Positions 26,335 through 35,148 are shown, counted from the first letter of the stretch. The stretch is 64,000 bases of DNA from Bacillota bacterium (GCA_028724185.1 JAQYDN010000007.1:1-64000), one strand, 5' to 3'. Notes: generated from the letters alone by a model not told the origin. Made by a program: numbers and translations.

Positions 26335-27354
26335 CTACTTCAATATTCCGAATTCGTATCCTTGGGCCTTTAAGTTGTCGATGACGTTACCGAGGGCATT
26401 CGCCGTCAATTGTTTCGACTCGGCGTCGTGCATCAGGACGACGACGATGGATTCGTCTTTGTTGGCCTTGATCGAGGCGTTTAAGAACTCCACGAGTCCC
26501 GATTCCGTCACCGGACGGCGGCTCGCCGGCTCGGCGTCGCCTGTGAGCGCGTTCCAGTCGATCCAGTGGACGTCCATGGCGTTTAAGACGGCATCGGCCG
26601 CATCGAGGTTGTGCCAGCTCATGTGTCCGCCCGGATAGCGCCACACGCCGCTGTAGAAGTCCTCGCCGAGGACTTTTTGCAGTGCCACCTGCGACTGTTT
26701 CGCCTCGAGTTCGATTTGGCTCGCGTTGGCGTTTCGCGAGGGATAGAGTTTTTTATAGTCGTGGCTGAAGGAGTGCATCGCGATCGCATTTCCCTCGACG
26801 AGTTCTCGGACGAGGATGTCGCGGGTCTTTTCGCCGACGCTCTTACCGACGACGAAGAAGGTCGCGTGCGCGTCTTTTTCCTTGAGCGTGTCCAGGATTT
26901 GGGGCGTGATCTTATGGTTGGGTCCGTCGTCGAAGGTTAAAAAGGCGATTTTCTTCTCGCCCGTATACTCCGCCTCACCCCCGATAATGTCGGCGATATC
27001 GCCGGCGTCGTAGGCGTAGTCCGCCGCGCGGGTGACGTGGTTTTGACCTTTCGCGATCCGAATTTCGATGTTGTCGTGAATGATATTATTGCGCAGATTC
27101 CCGACTTCCTCGGGGGTATATGCCTTGCTCTCATCGAGTGCGTCCAAGTTTTTCAGGACGAACCATTCCGCCTGGTCGCCGTAGGCGTACGCTTCCTCCA
27201 GTTCCCCCGCGCCCTTTAATTTTTGAAAGGCGAAGGAGACGACGGCGACGAGCACGACGAGGAGGATTACTCCCCTTAATCGCGCGCGATTGCGCCGTTT
27301 TCGGATGCGCGCACGGCGCCGTTGTCTTTCCCTCTCCATCTCTTCTTTGTTCAT
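26335..27354 (-). CDS. Membrane-anchored polysaccharide deacetylase (NodB domain)
   Basis: 339 residues. Members remove N- or O-acetyl groups from peptidoglycan or other surface glycans. A very Arg-rich cytosolic start (residues 5-28) precedes one membrane helix (LLVVLVAVVSFAF, ~31-43), so the enzyme faces outward. NodB motifs are all present: TFDDGP (catalytic/metal Asp 142-143), HSFSHDY (metal His 194 and 198), RYPGGH around 233, DWNALTGDAEP around 257, and LMHDA near the C-terminus. ATG with AAGGAGG 10 nt upstream. It sits between a stalk-domain secreted protein and murJ. Modified peptidoglycan could reduce lysozyme sensitivity, but the substrate is inferred only. Confidence 0.9.
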   Translation of the reverse strand: MNKEEMERERQRRRARIRKRRNRARLRGVILLVVLVAVVSFAFQKLKGAGELEEAYAYGDQAEWFVLKNLDALDESKAYTPEEVGNLRNNIIHDNIEIRIAKGQNHVTRAADYAYDAGDIADIIGGEAEYTGEKKIAFLTFDDGPNHKITPQILDTLKEKDAHATFFVVGKSVGEKTRDILVRELVEGNAIAMHSFSHDYKKLYPSRNANASQIELEAKQSQVALQKVLGEDFYSGVWRYPGGHMSWHNLDAADAVLNAMDVHWIDWNALTGDAEPASRRPVTESGLVEFLNASIKANKDESIVVVLMHDAESKQLTANALGNVIDNLKAQGYEFGILK

Positions 27355-27369
27355 CTGCTCATTTCCTCC

Positions 27370-28812
27370 TTAAGGATGTCGTACGGTAATATTCTGTGCA
27401 ATTTTCTTTCCCTCGCCGTCGACGTAGCCTCTCAGCACGTTGCCGTTCCAGAACCACTCGACGCGACGCTCGTCGATGGCGGGTTCGATGTTGATGAGAT
27501 CCAAGTCGTCGGCCGCATTCGAGAGGATGTCGACCAGCCGGACGGTATTTTCCTGCCCCAAAGCCAAGTACCGCCCGCTCACGAGTCTCAAGCTGTGGGG
27601 TTTGTCGCGGTCGTAAAACGCCGTCGTAAGGCGCCTTCTGCTCTCCAGGTCGTACACCCGGCAAAGTCCGAGGTCCAAGTCGTCGACGACAAGTACCGCA
27701 TCGTCCAGAATAAAATCGAGATCGCCGCTCTCCGGCAAGAACCACGTTCCGCGCGCGTCGCTCACCGAGAGCGCGCCCTCTTTCAGACACGCAATCCGCC
27801 CGTTCGACACCTCGTAGCGATCGACGGCGCGATCGATGTCTTTTTTCAAGCTCTTGTCATTCGGGTCGTAGCTGAAGATGCCCTCCGGGGTCTTGAAGTA
27901 CAAGATGTCCCCGTCCGAGCGGACGTCGAGGGCATCCTTCATGCTGTAGGGTCTCGGAATCGTCTCGACCGCACCCGTCGACATGCGGTAAAGATAGACA
28001 TTAAACGGATCCATCGCCACCGCCGTCTTTGTGCGCGCGTCGTAGCCGCGGGGCTCTTCGAGCGCGAGCTGCCTCGTGTAGCGGATCTTGCCCTCCGGGC
28101 CGATGCGGTAGACGGTCGCGAGATTGCCGGGCACTTTCTCGCCCCACGCCAGAAAGTCCGCGCCGTTTACATCGAAGATCTTGGTCGCCATCGTGCCGTC
28201 CCGGTAGGGAGTTATGCCGTCGACGTCGATCTGTCTGAGTGCCACGACCTTGCGCCCCGCCCGATCCGGCGAGATCACGATAGAATGCCCCTCGCCGCTC
28301 GCATTGACGGTGTAACCCATCTCCTCCAACATAAAGCGCATCGGCACGTAGAGGATGCCGTCCGCGTAGGTCGGGTAGACGTCGCTCTTCGCGCGGCCCG
28401 ACTGTTTGACGTAGGCGGGCCTGTCGAGCGCCATCTGAACGCGGTTAATTTGATGGATCGTCACGATCTGATCGGCCCTCGAGTAGGTAACTTTGTCTTT
28501 GCCTACGATCGCCTGAAGGTCGCTAAGCGCCAGGAAATAATTGCCCGATGCGACGCGCAGGGGATGTTTTAATTCGACCGGCACGGTCTCTTTCGTCTTC
28601 GGCACGAATCGCTCGACGGATACCTCCGCCTCCGGCCGCTCGAGCGCGAGGGATTGTTGTTTTACTCCGTCAAATAAGGCGGCGCTGTCCGCGCTCACTC
28701 CCGCCCCCGTCGTGAGGAGTAGCGAACACAGGAGACAGACCGTCGTGATGATGTTTCGAAGGATAGGCTCGTCACCTCCGTCTCTTATTTTATCACAGCA
28801 TTTCCCACTCAT
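27370..28812 (-). CDS. Secreted protein with copper-amine-oxidase-N (stalk) domain and beta-propeller-like remainder
   Basis: About 480 residues. A hydrophobic signal sequence (LRNIITTVCLLCSLLLTT, then GAGVSADSA) is followed by a stalk domain at ~80-190 with features such as YVPMRFMLEEMGY typical of copper_amine_oxidase_N domains, which in Firmicutes are surface/stalk modules rather than enzymes. The rest (~200-480) has repeating blades (e.g. GTMATKIFDVNGADFLAWG, GDILYFKTPEGIFSYD, ALSVSDARGTWFLPESGDL) resembling a DUF5050-type propeller. Start is uncertain: ATG 28812 and TTG 28836 lack a Shine-Dalgarno and add about 16-24 residues before the signal; GGAGGTGA lies 7 nt before an in-frame ATC at 28764 that would give a clean signal peptide. 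It precedes the deacetylase by 15 nt. Confidence 0.75.
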   Translation of the reverse strand: MSGKCCDKIRDGGDEPILRNIITTVCLLCSLLLTTGAGVSADSAALFDGVKQQSLALERPEAEVSVERFVPKTKETVPVELKHPLRVASGNYFLALSDLQAIVGKDKVTYSRADQIVTIHQINRVQMALDRPAYVKQSGRAKSDVYPTYADGILYVPMRFMLEEMGYTVNASGEGHSIVISPDRAGRKVVALRQIDVDGITPYRDGTMATKIFDVNGADFLAWGEKVPGNLATVYRIGPEGKIRYTRQLALEEPRGYDARTKTAVAMDPFNVYLYRMSTGAVETIPRPYSMKDALDVRSDGDILYFKTPEGIFSYDPNDKSLKKDIDRAVDRYEVSNGRIACLKEGALSVSDARGTWFLPESGDLDFILDDAVLVVDDLDLGLCRVYDLESRRRLTTAFYDRDKPHSLRLVSGRYLALGQENTVRLVDILSNAADDLDLINIEPAIDERRVEWFWNGNVLRGYVDGEGKKIAQNITVRHP

Positions 28813-28832
28813 GGGGAGATGTTCCCGCCGCC

Positions 28833-30488
28833 TCAACGGTCAAAGAGCGAGACGACGTTGTCGCGCTTCCTTGCCCCGATATATTTCAACACGCCCTCGC
28901 CCAAGGGTGACATCGTCGCGTAGTAGCGGTCGTCGAAGTCCAAACGGTAGAGGTTCATGTCCTGCCCCATCCGGATGATCGAGGCCTTGATCCGCGTCGC
29001 GCGGGTGTCCGAGCTCGGCTCCGTCAACAGTTTTTCGACGTAAGCCTCGTCCGTAAATCTCGACCACATGGTCGCGACGGGCCACGCCCTGAAGTAGAGG
29101 TCGTGCGCGTAGAGGTGCGGGCTGAGGAGCGTCGTCAGCCAGAGCGACAGTTTCTCTTCCTGCGAAAACTGCATGTATTGGTCCATGCGCGTCGTCACCT
29201 CGAAGCGCTCGTCGTCTCTTGCGACGAGTCCCTTGAGCTCGGCGAATTTCCGGAAGAGGACGAGGACGGGAAAGCTGCCCTCCCTGAGTGTGCGCGTCTC
29301 CTTCGCATCCACATTATTTACGAGCGGCATCAGGTAGTCCAGCGACTTTCGGTTCAAGGCACCGGTCTTCGTCGCCTCCATCTCGTGGTTTAAAAAGGTC
29401 TCCAGGTAGCGGTCGTAGTGCGCGATAAAGGGAACGTAGCGTCCGCTCGTCGCGCGGACGGCGCGGTCCAAGTCCTTTGAACGATAGATGCCCGCGACCG
29501 AGTTTTCGAGGTTCGACTTATACGCGAGCAGATTTTCCCGCGCCGATCGTATCGCTTCCGCCGCCGCCTCGTTCTCCTCCTCGATCGCCCCGCGCTCGAA
29601 GATGTCGAGCATGCGGACCAGCTGCGCGTCGTCCGTAAACTCGCCCTCGCGCGACGCCTCCTCGAAGAGACCGTCGTAGTCGGTAAAGCCTTCGTCTTCG
29701 AAGCTCTCGCCCGAGCGGATGAGAAGTTTCGACTCCAACCGCTCGAGGACGTAGATATCCGAAACCGCGACCTCCGAGTCTTCGCTAAGCTCCGTCGCCA
29801 GGCGGTAAATGCCGCCCTCCCCGTCGCCCTCGGACCAGTCGTAGATAAAGTTATCGTGTTGATCTTCCCGCGCCTTCTCCATGCTCAGGACGAACAGAAA
29901 CATGAGGTCGGGATTTCCGTCTTTTAAACTCTGTTTATAGACGTCGGGATCTCCCTCGAGCTGAGGCTGCATGTGGATCATCTCGAAGAAATTATCGGAG
30001 AAGGTCTCGCGCATATCTTCGGGTACTTTGCTCGAAATGCGAAACGCGAAGTTCCCTACGCTCGATTCGATCACGCGTCCGAAGAATATATCGCCTTCGC
30101 TCAACATCTTCGTCTCGTCCGTCTTCTGCAGGATTTTCGCGTGTTCGCGAAAGGCCATGTTCTGTACATAAATGCCGTTTTCGGCGATGTAATTGACGCG
30201 GTAAATCGAGAGGTAGGAATCGAACAGCTTCTCCAGATAGGGATCCACGCCCCGCATCTCGTGCAGGTGACGCCAAAACTGATGGATGAGGTTGTTTGTC
30301 GTCTCTCTATTTTCCAAGGTGTCGAACATGAGCCAACTCGCCATATCGAAATCGGAGACGGACTCCTTCATCGGATAGTACAGCCGCTCGTCTTCAAACA
30401 TCTCCTCGAGCGGGATGCTGTAGCGCGCAGAATCGACGATGGCCGCCAAGTCTTCGATCGTCTTTAACCAAAGTTGTGTATTAGACAT
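28833..30488 (-). CDS. Unrecognised 551-residue acidic cytosolic protein
   Basis: I do not recognise this family. 551 residues with no signal peptide or membrane helix. It is rich in Asp/Glu, Phe/Tyr and helical segments; an acidic stretch (~275-335, with EEENEAAAEAIRSAREN) may be a coiled coil. The C-terminus has RYYATMSPLGEGVLKYIGA, which resembles the end of a winged-helix domain. ATG with AAGGAG 6 nt upstream. It overlaps the end of the upstream exporter-like gene by 8 nt, so the two are probably coupled and may work together; downstream lie envelope genes. No catalytic motif stands out. Confidence 0.8.
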   Translation of the reverse strand: MSNTQLWLKTIEDLAAIVDSARYSIPLEEMFEDERLYYPMKESVSDFDMASWLMFDTLENRETTNNLIHQFWRHLHEMRGVDPYLEKLFDSYLSIYRVNYIAENGIYVQNMAFREHAKILQKTDETKMLSEGDIFFGRVIESSVGNFAFRISSKVPEDMRETFSDNFFEMIHMQPQLEGDPDVYKQSLKDGNPDLMFLFVLSMEKAREDQHDNFIYDWSEGDGEGGIYRLATELSEDSEVAVSDIYVLERLESKLLIRSGESFEDEGFTDYDGLFEEASREGEFTDDAQLVRMLDIFERGAIEEENEAAAEAIRSARENLLAYKSNLENSVAGIYRSKDLDRAVRATSGRYVPFIAHYDRYLETFLNHEMEATKTGALNRKSLDYLMPLVNNVDAKETRTLREGSFPVLVLFRKFAELKGLVARDDERFEVTTRMDQYMQFSQEEKLSLWLTTLLSPHLYAHDLYFRAWPVATMWSRFTDEAYVEKLLTEPSSDTRATRIKASIIRMGQDMNLYRLDFDDRYYATMSPLGEGVLKYIGARKRDNVVSLFDR

Positions 30489-31392
30489 GGGTTACTCCTT
30501 CATTATAGAGTGCTTGTATTTCTTCCAGACTTTTCAAAACGGCGTTGACGTGAAAGTTCACCGTCGGATCCAGGACCGCATCGTCCACGCGCTCAAAGAT
30601 CGACGTGTACTGAAATAAATCCCGAATCATTAATTTGTTTTCCACGCTGAGTTTACTATCGGTCAAATCCATGTGCAAAAGCACCTGCAGATAGACGAAA
30701 ATCTCTCCGTAGAGGTCGAGCAATTTTTCGACGCCTTCGATCTCGACGTCCTTTGAAAAGGGTTCGTCCATTTCTTTTCGAAGCAATTCAAACGAATCCT
30801 GCGCCTTGGTCAATTCCTTTTGAAGTCCTTCGAGGTCGGGTTTTTGATCCGCCAAAATAATCACCTCGGATAGGTGAAAGATATCCTTGTAGGTCTTTTC
30901 GAGTAACTCTTTAAATCCCCTCTTCGGCGTCGGCTTCGCGATCAAATAGTTGATGACGACCGACACGATGATGCCCAAAAGGGTCCCGATCAATCGGTTG
31001 ATGCCATAAATTAACTGGGATTGTTTCGAGGAAAAACTCGCGACAAAAATAATATTTGTCAGATTGATATAGCGATTTAACTTAAATCTCAATAAGGTCA
31101 GTATGATAATGATAATCCCCGCGCCGGCGATAAACGGCCGGATGTAGGGGTTTTTGGTGATAAGGGACAAAAAATATCCCAATATGACGCCCATGACGCA
31201 GGTAAACATCCTGAGCCTCACGGCGCGATGCGTCTCGTGCACCGACGGCTGCATCGTCGTCATCGACGCGATGGCGACAAACAGGGGCGTATTTAAGCCG
31301 AGTAGATTCCCGATAAACAAACTGACGACCACGGACAGGGCCGTCTTAAATGTCCGCATCCCTATACGGGGGGTTCTTTTTTTCATTTGCAT
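30481..31392 (-). CDS. Aromatic acid exporter / FUSC-family membrane protein (ArAE_1 type)
   Basis: 303 residues from ATG 31392; a longer upstream frame exists but lacks a better start, and the nearest SD (GGAGG) is 14 nt away. The N-terminal half has about five to six membrane helices beginning with RTFKTALSVVVSLFIGNLLG, plus the family-typical MTTMQPSVHETHRAVRLRM-like loop. The C-terminal ~150 residues are soluble and helical (LLEKTYKDIFHLSEVIILAD and following), as in the ArAE_1_C domain. Such proteins are small-molecule efflux or membrane-stress proteins of uncertain substrate. It is divergent from hpf and leads the minus-strand run to the unknown 551-residue protein. Confidence 0.8.
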   Translation of the reverse strand: MQMKKRTPRIGMRTFKTALSVVVSLFIGNLLGLNTPLFVAIASMTTMQPSVHETHRAVRLRMFTCVMGVILGYFLSLITKNPYIRPFIAGAGIIIIILTLLRFKLNRYINLTNIIFVASFSSKQSQLIYGINRLIGTLLGIIVSVVINYLIAKPTPKRGFKELLEKTYKDIFHLSEVIILADQKPDLEGLQKELTKAQDSFELLRKEMDEPFSKDVEIEGVEKLLDLYGEIFVYLQVLLHMDLTDSKLSVENKLMIRDLFQYTSIFERVDDAVLDPTVNFHVNAVLKSLEEIQALYNEGVTHV

Positions 31393-31532
31393 ATATGAAT
31401 GGTATTCCTCCGTCCCTCCATCCCGGTTATAGCAAAAGTATAGCAAACTGTGAAGAATCTGCAAGTGAGATCGGCGTTTCAATCCGTGAAATTTGGGTAG
31501 ATAAAGAAAAAGTAGTGAGAGGAGACATAAAT

Positions 31533-32081
31533 ATGCGTATTGAATTTTACGGTAAGAATATTGAACTCACTTCGGCTCTTAAAAATCAGGCTGAAAAGAA
31601 ATTATCGAAGCTCGATAAGTATTTCTCCGAAGAAGTCGAGGCGAAAGCCACCTTCTCCACCATCAAAGGGGATCATACCACCGAGATTACGGTCTTTTTA
31701 CCTTCCTCGATTATTCGTGCCGAAGAGACGACAGAGGATATGTATGCCTCCATCGATCTAGCCGTCGACGCCCTCGAAAGACAGGTGCGCAAATATAAAA
31801 CGCGTCTTAAAAAACGCAATCAAAACACGAAATCCATACGATTCGATAACTTCGATCAGTCGCTCCCGAAGGACGAGGACGACCGTCAGGGAAAAATCGT
31901 CACGAAGCGAAAAGCCTTCACCCTCACGCCCATGCTCGAAGAAGAAGCCATTCTACAGATGGAGCTGTTAAATCACAACTTCTTTATCTTCCTCGATGCG
32001 GACTTGGGCGAGCCGGCACTTCTCTATAAGAGAAAGGACGGCAACTTCGGCCGAATCGACTTCGATTACGTCAGCGACTAG
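31533..32081 (+). CDS. hpf: Ribosome hibernation-promoting factor, long form
   Basis: 182 residues. Long HPF dimerises 70S ribosomes into inactive 100S particles in stationary phase or stress. The N-terminal domain (1-~100, MRIEFYGKNIELTSALKNQA start) has the S30AE/YfiA fold; a linker follows (~100-125), then the C-terminal dimerisation domain (KIVTKRKAFTLTPMLEEEAI and on, ending GNFGRIDFDY). The frame is open well upstream, but ATG 31533 with AGAGGAG 8 nt upstream matches the family start exactly. Single-gene unit with a terminator 40 nt downstream. Confidence 0.95.
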   Translation: MRIEFYGKNIELTSALKNQAEKKLSKLDKYFSEEVEAKATFSTIKGDHTTEITVFLPSSIIRAEETTEDMYASIDLAVDALERQVRKYKTRLKKRNQNTKSIRFDNFDQSLPKDEDDRQGKIVTKRKAFTLTPMLEEEAILQMELLNHNFFIFLDADLGEPALLYKRKDGNFGRIDFDYVSD

Positions 32082-32120
32082 TCGTATAATCGGTCGCAAA
32101 TTATCTTATCGTTCTATAGA

Positions 32121-32158
32121 AAAGGTCCTTGTGCCGTGCTGTACAAGGACCTTTCTTT
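32121..32158. terminator. Bidirectional terminator between hpf and the sensor kinase gene
   Basis: Perfect 11-bp stem AAAGGTCCTTG/CAAGGACCTTT with a 12-nt loop. T-rich tracts follow in both directions (CTTTAT on plus, TCTATAG on minus), fitting the convergent gene ends on each side. Confidence 0.8.
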
Positions 32159-32164
32159 ATGCGA

Positions 32165-33436
32165 TTATTTCGATTCGATCTCCTTGGGGAGTTCGATAAA
32201 TACCTGAAACTGGTCGTCGTCTACGACGATGCGGAACTTTCCGCCCAAGATCTCCACGAGATTTTTGGCGATGTATAAGCCGAGGCCGCTGCCTTCGGTG
32301 GTACGGCTCTTATCGCCGCGGATGAATTGATCTTGCAGTTCGCTGTTGGAGACGTTGATCCTATTTTTCGAGGTGTTCTTCAAGCTGAAAAACACCTTGT
32401 CGCTTACGATCGAGGCCCGCCCCTCCACGGTCGTCTCGGGCTTCGCATACTTGTAGGCGTTGCTGAAGAGATTTTGGATGACGCGGCTCAACGCGTTGCC
32501 GTCCGTGTACATCGGGATATTCTCCTCGTCCGATTCGTAGGTAAAGTTCAAGTCCCTCGCCTCGTAATCGGCCGCGACGTCGCCGTAGATTTGGCCGATC
32601 AGCTCGTTAAAATCGATGACCGCGGGCTCCAAGGTAACGTTGCCGCTCCCGGTCTTCGAGGCGTCGATCAGGTTGACGATCATGCTCTTTAAGCGCTCGG
32701 AATTTCGGCCGAGGATGTGGACATAGCTCTTCGCCTCGTCGTCCATGGTCTCTTTTTTACTCAGGATATCGGCGTAGTTGATGATGCTCGTAAGCGGCGT
32801 CTTTAGATCGTGGCTCAGATTGGTGATCAGCTCGGTCTTCATCTTTTGGGACTTCACCTGTTCCCGCGCCGCCCGGTACATCGAGTCCTTAATGCGCGTC
32901 AAGTCCATCAACGAGTCGTAGGTCGACTCCTTCATCATCGGCGAAAAGGCGGTGATGTCGACGTAACTTTGCGTCTCCGCGATCGCCGCCCGTAAAATTC
33001 TGTTTTGAATGACCTCGTCTTCTCCCATCAGGACCAACCGCAAAACCGGCATCAGGACGATGCCGTAGAGCACCGGAAAGCCCGTCAAGACCATGAGCGT
33101 GTAAAAGACCAGGGAGAAGTTCGCGACGATAAAAAGCCGGTAGATGCCCTCTTTTTTGTACTCTTTAAAGAGGTAGGCCGTCATCCACATCCTCGAGGTC
33201 GTGCTCATAAAGATCTTGATGAGCCAAAAGGACACGATGATGATCATGACGACGAACAAGTGGCGAAACGACTTCATCGGGTCGTAGATGTCGACGCCAA
33301 AAAAAGAAAACAACAAGCTGCACACCGCGATTAAAAACCACGCATCCGCCCAAATAAATTCGAGATAGCTCTCCCTACAGTATTTATGCAGCTTCAGCTT
33401 GAGCCATTCTTTTAATTGACCGCCCTTTTCAGACAT
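32165..33436 (-). CDS. Sensor histidine kinase
   Basis: 423 residues. N-terminal ~140 residues carry four membrane helices (around 30-48, 58-77, 101-118, 120-137) with almost no extracellular domain, and no clear HAMP. This resembles intramembrane-sensing kinases that respond to membrane or cell-wall stress. Phospho-acceptor His209 in NLSHDLKTPL; then N-box NLFSNAYKYA, and G-box GSGLGLYIAKNL. The start overlaps the response-regulator stop (TAATG), so the pair is co-translated. The divergent neighbour is a YihY membrane protein. The signal is not known. Confidence 0.92.
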   Translation of the reverse strand: MSEKGGQLKEWLKLKLHKYCRESYLEFIWADAWFLIAVCSLLFSFFGVDIYDPMKSFRHLFVVMIIIVSFWLIKIFMSTTSRMWMTAYLFKEYKKEGIYRLFIVANFSLVFYTLMVLTGFPVLYGIVLMPVLRLVLMGEDEVIQNRILRAAIAETQSYVDITAFSPMMKESTYDSLMDLTRIKDSMYRAAREQVKSQKMKTELITNLSHDLKTPLTSIINYADILSKKETMDDEAKSYVHILGRNSERLKSMIVNLIDASKTGSGNVTLEPAVIDFNELIGQIYGDVAADYEARDLNFTYESDEENIPMYTDGNALSRVIQNLFSNAYKYAKPETTVEGRASIVSDKVFFSLKNTSKNRINVSNSELQDQFIRGDKSRTTEGSGLGLYIAKNLVEILGGKFRIVVDDDQFQVFIELPKEIESK

Positions 33437-34131
33437 TAATCGACGTCCTCGAATTTATAGCCCATGCCGTAGACCGACTTGATGTAGTCCGGCTTGCGCG
33501 GATTAATCTCGACCTTGTCGCGCAAGTGCGAAATGTGGACGGAAATTACTTTCTTTACGTCGTGGGCGGATTCCTCCCACACCAATTCGTAGATTTCGTC
33601 GCTCGAAAACACGCGGCCCTTGTTGCGAATTAAGAGGCGCAGGATCTTGTACTCGTGCGGCGTGAGGTTGGCGATCTCGCCGTCGACGCGAACTTCTTTG
33701 GCGTTGTCGTCGAGCGTGATGCGTCCCCCCTTGTAGTTGCCGTCGTCGATCTCGGCCGCGCCGAGAGATGTATAGCGCCTAATCCCCGAATTGACGCGCG
33801 CGATCAGCTCGACCGCGTTAAAGGGCTTAATGATGTAGTCGTCGGCGCCCATGTTGAGCCCGATGATTTTATCGGTGATCTCGCTTTTTGCACTTAAAAT
33901 GATGATCGGAATATTGCTGGTCTCCCGAATCTTTAAAATCGCGGACATCCCGTCCATCTTCGGCATCATCAAATCCATCAGGACGAGGTGAATGTCTTCG
34001 CGTTTCATAATTTCCAGGGCCTGCTCTCCGTCATACGATTCGAAAACTTTATACCCTTCGGCTTCCAAGTAGATTTTGATCGCCAAAACGATATCCTTCT
34101 CATCATCACAAACTAAAATATTATATTGCAT
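33436..34131 (-). CDS. OmpR-family response regulator
   Basis: 231 residues: receiver domain 1-~120 with phospho-acceptor D53 (LMDLMMPKMDG), acidic pocket D9/D10, Lys in LSAKSE; then a winged-helix DNA-binding domain (~135-228) including LTPHEYKILRLLIRNKGRVF and VISVHISHLRDKVE. ATG with AAGGAGG 5-6 nt upstream. First gene of the two-component operon, with the kinase directly after it. It is divergently placed from the YihY gene, which is a candidate target, by position only. Confidence 0.95.
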   Translation of the reverse strand: MQYNILVCDDEKDIVLAIKIYLEAEGYKVFESYDGEQALEIMKREDIHLVLMDLMMPKMDGMSAILKIRETSNIPIIILSAKSEITDKIIGLNMGADDYIIKPFNAVELIARVNSGIRRYTSLGAAEIDDGNYKGGRITLDDNAKEVRVDGEIANLTPHEYKILRLLIRNKGRVFSSDEIYELVWEESAHDVKKVISVHISHLRDKVEINPRKPDYIKSVYGMGYKFEDVD

Positions 34132-34154
34132 AGACCCTCCTTCATATTGTCTCT

Positions 34155-34163
34155 ATTCTATCA
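34155..34163 (-). promoter_or_regulatory. Extended -10 of the two-component operon
   Basis: Minus-strand TGATAGAAT, about 24 nt upstream of the response-regulator ATG. No convincing -35. It lies only a few bases from the divergent yihY-type promoter, so the two may compete or share a regulator. Confidence 0.4.
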
Positions 34164-34169
34164 TAACTA

Positions 34170-34178
34170 TGGTATAAT
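34170..34178 (+). promoter_or_regulatory. Extended -10 promoter of the YihY/BrkB-family gene
   Basis: TGGTATAAT on the plus strand, 24 nt before the ATG. GGAGG at 34186-34190 is followed by a five-codon start-stop (ATG at 34195, then AAA CAT GAA TAA) that overlaps the true start at 34202. Confidence 0.5.
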
Positions 34179-34201
34179 CGCTTATGGAGGCAATATGAAA
34201 C

Positions 34202-35134
34202 ATGAATAAATGGAAAAGGAATCTTAAAGGTTTGGTAAGAAAAAGGCCGTTCGCCTTTTTCGATATTTTTTTATATCAAGTTTTAAATAATAACTTCTTC
34301 CAACGCGCCGCCGGGTTATCTTATTTTTTAATCCTGGCGATCTTTCCTTTTTTTATCGCGTTGTTGCATATCGTAAATTATGTCAACGTGAACTACCTTT
34401 CGTCTATTATTTCACTAATTAATCAGCTCCCGCCGGAAATTAAAGAAATTATTCTGAGTTTCATGAAAGACCTCGAGATCAACTCGTCGGGCACGCTGCT
34501 CTCGGTCTCGTTGATCGGTTCGGTCTACATCGCGAGCAACGGCATCCGGCAAGTGATGCGGACTATCAACGAGGTCTTAAATATCACCGAGAAGCGCAAT
34601 ATCTTCGCACAAATGGGGCTGTCGTTTCTCATGACGGTCGGTCTGTTTATCGTCATTATCTTGATTTTGATTACGCAGGTTCTCGGCAACAATTTTTTAA
34701 ATTTTCTCTTTAATCTGCTTCAATTCCCGGAATTGAGCCACTTCGTCACGCAGCTGTTGATGCGGTTAATCCCGCTGGCCTTTATGTTTTTTATTTTTTA
34801 CTGTCTTTATTACTTCAGCCCGAAGTGGCCGCGCGGCAAGCACCCCATCTCGTCCATCACGCTGTTAAGTGCACTGTTTGCGACCGTCGGGGTCATCTTG
34901 ACGACGGCCATCTTCAGTTTTTACGTATCGCGTTTTTCAAATTATTCGAATACGTACGGATCCCTGGCCGGCATGATTATTTTCCTGGTTTGGCTCTACC
35001 TGTTCGGGCTGATCCTGTTATTCGGAGGGGCCGTGCAGGCGTCGCTCTATAAACTCTACTACGACGGCGCCCACTGGCCCCGAAAGGAGACGATGTTTCA
35101 AAATATCGTCTCCGCGCACGATAGAATATGTTAG
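34202..35134 (+). CDS. YihY/BrkB-family inner-membrane protein
   Basis: 310 residues with about six membrane helices and the family N-terminal pattern (FFQRAAGLSYFLILAIFPFF). The C-terminal helix region (YGSLAGMIIFLVWLYLFGLI then LLFGGAVQASLY) matches the conserved end of the family. Once called ribonuclease BN by mistake; real function is unknown, possibly transport or lipid/envelope related. Divergent from the two-component operon; phzF-type gene follows after 14 nt. Confidence 0.88.
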   Translation: MNKWKRNLKGLVRKRPFAFFDIFLYQVLNNNFFQRAAGLSYFLILAIFPFFIALLHIVNYVNVNYLSSIISLINQLPPEIKEIILSFMKDLEINSSGTLLSVSLIGSVYIASNGIRQVMRTINEVLNITEKRNIFAQMGLSFLMTVGLFIVIILILITQVLGNNFLNFLFNLLQFPELSHFVTQLLMRLIPLAFMFFIFYCLYYFSPKWPRGKHPISSITLLSALFATVGVILTTAIFSFYVSRFSNYSNTYGSLAGMIIFLVWLYLFGLILLFGGAVQASLYKLYYDGAHWPRKETMFQNIVSAHDRIC

Positions 35135-35148
35135 GAGGTTAAGCTTAT

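Noticed and set aside
30481..31482. Longer 333-residue start for the exporter-like protein
   Set aside because: The first ~30 residues have no membrane or family features and no SD; the in-frame ATG at 31392 gives a typical N-terminus.
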